From: a virus
DNA length: 64,000 nt
Reading direction: 5' to 3' (one strand)
Virus record (IMG/VR): IMGVR_UViG_3300025929_000015
Span: 35,377-99,376 of that record
Below, piece by piece: positions 61,262 through 64,000 of the stretch (its first letter is position 1; every line of letters starts with the position of its first letter). A program made the translations under genes and the position numbers. The notes under the pieces were generated by a model. The model was not told the origin of the DNA. It saw nothing but the letters and a program-made list of their open reading frames with translations, and did not search any database.

Positions 61262-61510
61262 CTACTGTCCGTAGTCCGGGTCCAGCACCCATGCGCCGTT
61301 CGCGCACACGTACACCCCGGTGTCATACCGTTCGGCGTCGCCATCCGGCACGGACCTGTACGCCCCGCCGTTCAGCGGCGCGATGCACGACGCCGGGATC
61401 ACCGGGCCATGATGGCCCGCGTCCGCGACCGCCGCACCCGCGCCCGCACCCGCGGACGCGATGATCAGCGCCGCACCCGCAACAGCGGCGCACCGCGCGT
61501 ATTTCCGCAT
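61262..61510 (-). CDS. Exported small protein
   Basis: 82 aa. Signal peptide (about 1-30: RCAAVAGAALIIASAGAGAGAAVADA), then two Cys around a Tyr/Gly-rich mature part. Secreted. Confidence 0.74.
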   Translation of the reverse strand: MRKYARCAAVAGAALIIASAGAGAGAAVADAGHHGPVIPASCIAPLNGGAYRSVPDGDAERYDTGVYVCANGAWVLDPDYGQ

Positions 61511-61700
61511 TGCCCTGCCTCCTCGGATTCTGGGCGGCGCCGCCTAGTGACGGTCAGCGGCGCCTGTTTGCCCCGTGCCTCTCGGGTCACCACGGGGGAT
61601 GCGGAAAGCGTGACCTTACGGTCACCTCCGCTACTGGCAAGTCGGCCAGCACCGGGTCGCCACGTGCGAGACGTGACGCCCGGAACCGGGAAACTACGGA

Positions 61701-61925
61701 TTACGAGCACGGCAGGCAGATCCCCGGCCCGCCGCACCTCGCAGGATCATGCACGACGCGCCGCCTAGCGTTAGGCGGCGGCGGCGGGACATGCAAGACC
61801 AGGTTGATTAGCGCACCCGCGCCGCGATGCGCACACGAATCATCGACGCTGACACAGCAGCGGCGGCGGTACGGAAACTCACGCTCGACGGGATCACGTT
61901 TGTCGTGACGATCGGTCCGGCTCAC
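61701..61925 (-). CDS. Cys-rich hypothetical protein
   Basis: 74 aa, GTG 61925 (GTGA overlap, GGAG upstream). YRRRCCVSVDDSCAHRG and ARCGGPGICLPC at the end. A plus-strand ORF over the same bases (from 61827) also looks plausible but has no ribosome site. Downstream, 61511-61700 is gene-free with a GTGACCGTAAGGTCAC palindrome. Confidence 0.5.
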   Translation of the reverse strand: MSRTDRHDKRDPVEREFPYRRRCCVSVDDSCAHRGAGALINLVLHVPPPPPNARRRVVHDPARCGGPGICLPCS

Positions 61926-62068
61926 CGGAAACCATCTCCTCTCGGGTCATCATTTAGCGCACACCAGCAGGGACACCCGGTGAGCGCGCACGAACGGCAC
62001 TCGGGACAGTGCGCGTCACGGCCACCGCCGCAGTTGCGGCAGTGGCCGGTGCTCAGGTTCATGGACAT
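61922..62068 (-). CDS. 48-aa zinc mini-protein
   Basis: From ATG 62068. CRNCGGGRDAHCPECRSC then CPCWCALN: two compact Cys clusters. Last clear member of the zinc-mini-protein series. Confidence 0.64.
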   Translation of the reverse strand: MSMNLSTGHCRNCGGGRDAHCPECRSCALTGCPCWCALNDDPRGDGFR

Positions 62069-62140
62069 GCCAGGATGGCGGACACGCGACGACGCGATAC
62101 GCGCAGCGCGATGTCCCCGCACGGCCGGACAGACACGACG

Positions 62141-62233
62141 TCACACATCGGACCCGGACCCGGTCCCTGTGTACGCATACCCGCGACGGTGGATCAATTC
62201 CGCCGTAATCAGTGCCAGCGCACGACGCGTCAT
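62141..62233 (-). CDS. Possible 30-aa peptide
   Basis: MTRRALALITAELIHRRGYAYTG reads like a small amphipathic peptide, but no ribosome site precedes it. Otherwise 62069-62598 holds no gene: it has a GTGATTCC/GGAATCAC repeat (62239-62258), GGCCAGC repeats and two terminators. Confidence 0.25.
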   Translation of the reverse strand: MTRRALALITAELIHRRGYAYTGTGSGSDV

Positions 62234-62355
62234 GCGACGTGATTCCGCACGGAATCACAATCCAGCGTGCGAGCTAGCTCGCCATACCGTGACACTAGCT
62301 GACCAACTGACATATCAGGGAACATCGGAACACACCTCCATCGGGAATGTGGAAC

Positions 62356-62470
62356 GCTGGCCACATGCCAGCGAACGGGAATCACGCGCTGGCCAGGATT
62401 GGCCAGCGTTTCGGATCACGCCATATCGCGCTTGCACGCTGGCCAGGATCAAACGGCAACGCTGGCCAGC
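62356..62470. repeat. GCTGGCCAGC-type repeat cluster
   Basis: At least four copies or half-copies of GCTGGCCA(GC) in both orientations between 62356 and 62470; further copies lie inside the two terminators that follow. No coding bias. Confidence 0.6.
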
Positions 62471-62491
62471 GTGCGAACGGGACATGCGAAA

Positions 62492-62529
62492 AATCCCCGT
62501 CCCTGGCCAGCGTGCCAGGGACGGGGATT
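62492..62529 (-). terminator. Intrinsic terminator, minus orientation
   Basis: 16-bp perfect stem (62492-62507 / 62514-62529) with a T-run following it on the minus strand (AAAAA on plus before 62493). Confidence 0.8.
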
Positions 62530-62536
62530 CCGCGAC

Positions 62537-62590
62537 GCAAAGCATCCCCCATCACTGTCCAGTGCTGGCCAGCGATGGGGGATGCTTTGC
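62537..62590 (-). terminator. 16-bp perfect hairpin after the 62599 gene
   Basis: Arms 62537-62552 and 62575-62590, first of two tandem terminators behind the 132-aa gene. Confidence 0.7.
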
Positions 62591-62598
62591 CGTAGGGA

Positions 62599-62997
62599 CT
62601 ACGCCACGGGGAGCGTAGGTGTCATGTTGGCGATGATTCCGCCGATTACTTCAAAGTCACGTGCTGTGGTGATGTTCGCACCCTTGGCAGCCGTGTCAGC
62701 TAGGCCGACCATTTGCAGGATGGCGGCGCGGAATTTCGCGTCGTCATCAGCGAACGCTGCGTCGGCTGACACCATGTACTTGACCATGGTGGCCACGAAC
62801 TGATGAGGCGCGTTTGGCTTCTCACCATGAAGGAGCTTGTCGGCCGCGCGCTGGCGTGCAGCCTCTTCCCTCTTGGCCTTCTTGGCAGCCTCGACGATCG
62901 CTGTCGCTTGTGCGAGCATCTCCTCGTCATTCATGTTGCCGTTCAGCGTAACGGTACCGTTGTTGTCGTTTTCCTTGACGTTGGCGTCTGTCGCCAT
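62599..62997 (-). CDS. Hypothetical helical protein under apparent repression control
   Basis: 132 aa from ATG 62997. N-terminal Asn/Asp/Thr-rich segment, then an Ala/Lys helix (ATAIVEAAKKAKREEAARQR) and a C-terminal domain (VKYMVSADAAFADDDAKFRAAILQM). Two terminators follow and two inverted repeats precede it, the profile of an individually expressed, abundant gene. Confidence 0.78.
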   Translation of the reverse strand: MATDANVKENDNNGTVTLNGNMNDEEMLAQATAIVEAAKKAKREEAARQRAADKLLHGEKPNAPHQFVATMVKYMVSADAAFADDDAKFRAAILQMVGLADTAAKGANITTARDFEVIGGIIANMTPTLPVA

Positions 62998-63027
62998 GAT
63001 GATCACTCCGTTTGATCGGATTCGTTC

Positions 63028-63081
63028 GTTGGCAGTTGCCAACGTGGGGAATCACGTAACAGGTACGTGACGTGAATCCCC
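63028..63081 (-). promoter_or_regulatory. Two inverted repeats upstream of the 62599 gene
   Basis: GTTGGCA/TGCCAAC (63028-63043) and a 12-nt pair GGGGAATCACGT/ACGTGAATCCCC (63046-63057 / 63070-63081, one mismatch). Operator or leader-hairpin candidates for the gene starting at 62997. Confidence 0.5.
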
Positions 63082-63120
63082 ATGTCGGAAGCTACTAGGC
63101 GGAAAGGTGAGTGTGAGCAA

Positions 63121-63330
63121 TCATGACCACTTCACCCAATCTGGGAAATCGATGTGGACGGCTGGTGATGGCACGCTACGGTGGATCATCGGTCGCTTGC
63201 TGCCAGCAAGCGCGTCATGTGGCCCAACGTTGCGCATCACGCTACGGGGTTGGTCGTGCTCATCTAGATCGACGTAGACGGATGGGCGGACACCTTCCCG
63301 TATACCCTTTTCGGCATACAACGCGCCCAT
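63121..63330 (-). CDS. Hypothetical protein (overlapping)
   Basis: 69 aa. VYVDLDEHDQPRSVMRN then HIDFPDWVKW. Its first ~22 codons overlap the gene ending at 63264; no ribosome site is obvious. Lower third-position bias than genes further left. Confidence 0.5.
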   Translation of the reverse strand: MGALYAEKGIREGVRPSVYVDLDEHDQPRSVMRNVGPHDALAGSKRPMIHRSVPSPAVHIDFPDWVKWS

Positions 63331-63611
63331 TGCCGTGACTGATGGGTGCTAAACGGACGTTGTTCGATCATCCGCGCCCATGCCTGCCATGAGAAGAAAG
63401 CATGTTCCTCTGCGCGCCACACACGGTAGGGACGGTAACACCTGTGCGTCTGATGTGGGGTTGGCTTGTCTCCGAACCGTGCCACTACGTCGACGCATCC
63501 GCACGGGGTTGGAACCTTGTCCCTGGCCACCAGACGCGCTAGCGCGTCCGATATGCCGTATGCCTCTGTGTCGACGTCGCGCTCCACGCGCGTGTCGTCT
63601 GATGTGTCCAC
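63264..63611 (-). CDS. Hypothetical protein
   Basis: 115 aa from GTG 63611 with GGGAGGTGGAAA upstream. VERDVDTEAYGISDALARLVA, then CGCVDVVARFG and Trp/His/Arg-rich end. C-terminal part overlaps the next gene. Confidence 0.55.
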   Translation of the reverse strand: MDTSDDTRVERDVDTEAYGISDALARLVARDKVPTPCGCVDVVARFGDKPTPHQTHRCYRPYRVWRAEEHAFFSWQAWARMIEQRPFSTHQSRQWARCMPKRVYGKVSAHPSTSI

Positions 63612-63696
63612 TTTCCACCTCCCGTTTCGCTCTCTGAACTACTCCAATCGTATCATGCCGTCCGTTGCCGTCCGTTTTGGCTGGTCACAGAGGTGC

Positions 63697-63807
63697 CTAC
63701 TCGTTAGGTCGGCTAACGATACAACGCTCTGACCAGGCACTATGCCTATTCATCCGAGCAGCGCTAGACAATGGTGACACAGTGACGCATGTGAGAGTGA
63801 CAACCAT
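63697..63807 (-). CDS. Possible 36-aa peptide
   Basis: MVVTLTCVTVSPLSSAARMNR with AAAGGTGAG before ATG 63807. A second short ORF starts at 63830 with GGAGGTGAGAC. Weak coding signal; given as a candidate only. Confidence 0.3.
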   Translation of the reverse strand: MVVTLTCVTVSPLSSAARMNRHSAWSERCIVSRPNE

Positions 63808-63883
63808 CTCACCTTTGGGCCACACATGTCTCACCTCCAGGCCAGGCACATGCACGACAGTTGCCGACCCTGGCAGACACTGA

Positions 63884-63950
63884 CCATGGTGCTAGGCCCC
63901 TCCACCATCCGTGCCCATGGTCAACCACAGCCATGGTCACTCAACCATGG
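63884..63950. repeat. CCATGG repeat cluster at the right end
   Basis: CCATGG occurs at 63884, 63915, 63931 and 63945; three copies are extended to CCATGGTCR. 63808-64000 has no supported gene. Could be a binding-site cluster at the edge of the next region. Confidence 0.5.
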
Positions 63951-64000
63951 TCGACCACTAGGTGACGCTCCGTCACCAGCTGGCGAGGCCGGCCGTCACA

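Noticed and set aside
61827-62618. Plus-strand ORF beginning MRTRIIDADT with a plausible first 35 residues
   Set aside because: No ribosome site; the opposite strand has a GTGA-coupled, GGAG-preceded Cys-rich gene over the same bases, and the rest of the ORF is low-bias repeat sequence.
63840-64000. Telomere of a linear replicon at the right edge
   Set aside because: The CCATGG cluster is not a set of closely spaced palindromes with terminal hairpin potential, the window edge is arbitrary, and no tap/tpg-type gene is seen.

Overview
The window is very GC-rich and almost completely coding. Dozens of very short genes are chained by ATGA, GTGA and TGATG stop/start overlaps. Together with several HNH nucleases, a RecT/PD-(D/E)XK recombination pair, a CHC2/Toprim primase-ATPase, a tRNA, MazG, Ku and multiple peptidoglycan hydrolases, this points to part of a large actinobacteriophage (or phage-like mobile replicon) of an actinomycete. 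DUF397, DUF4192 and DUF4314 families and the codon bias fit an actinobacterial host. No terminase, capsid, portal or tail gene is recognisable here, so phage versus plasmid is an inference.

Layout. 1-4.9 kb (+): end of a phospholipase D-like nuclease running into a ribbon-helix-helix domain, an HNH nuclease, and a block of exported or wall-active proteins (papain-like protease, LysM/transglycosylase, NlpC/P60, GH12 glucanase). 5.0-7.6 kb (-): GH5 glucanase, small proteins and an XRE regulator. 7.7-8.2 kb (+): two small genes. 8.2-12.8 kb (-): HNH, MazG-like, DUF2493, primase/ATPase and a replisome-organiser-like gene with 36-nt repeats inside it that look like an origin. 12.9-14.9 kb (+): small genes, an initiator-like tRNA(CAT), an HNH nuclease. 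15.0-18.6 kb (-): PD-(D/E)XK nuclease and RecT-like annealase. 18.8-20.9 kb (+): a glycosidase-like protein and a coupled mini-ORF chain. 20.5-62.9 kb is essentially one long minus-strand block of more than 100 small genes, broken by three plus-strand genes (22.5, 29.4 and 40.1 kb).

Within the minus block the recognisable functions are: an operon for a processive GT2 glycan synthase, a small membrane protein and a GH16 glucanase (24.0-26.4 kb); a GGCT-fold protein; a multi-HTH regulator with an S24/S26-like protein; an AAA+ ATPase next to a vWA-like protein; DUF397; a ParB-like protein; GNAT; Ku; DUF4192; a two-Rossmann FAD/NAD oxidoreductase; an SprT-like metallopeptidase; and many Cys-rich zinc-knuckle mini-proteins. 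Genes are separated again and again by strong hairpins. Seven share the same flanks but have different, self-complementary stems, and three smaller families behave alike. 62.0-64.0 kb is less strongly coding and rich in inverted repeats.

The most distinctive biology is (i) one synthase and three unrelated glucanase families (GT2, GH16, GH12, GH5) on one mobile element, (ii) the families of structured intercistronic elements with compensatory stems, (iii) a 100-nt nested stem region at 57.0 kb, and (iv) at least four reading-frame breaks.
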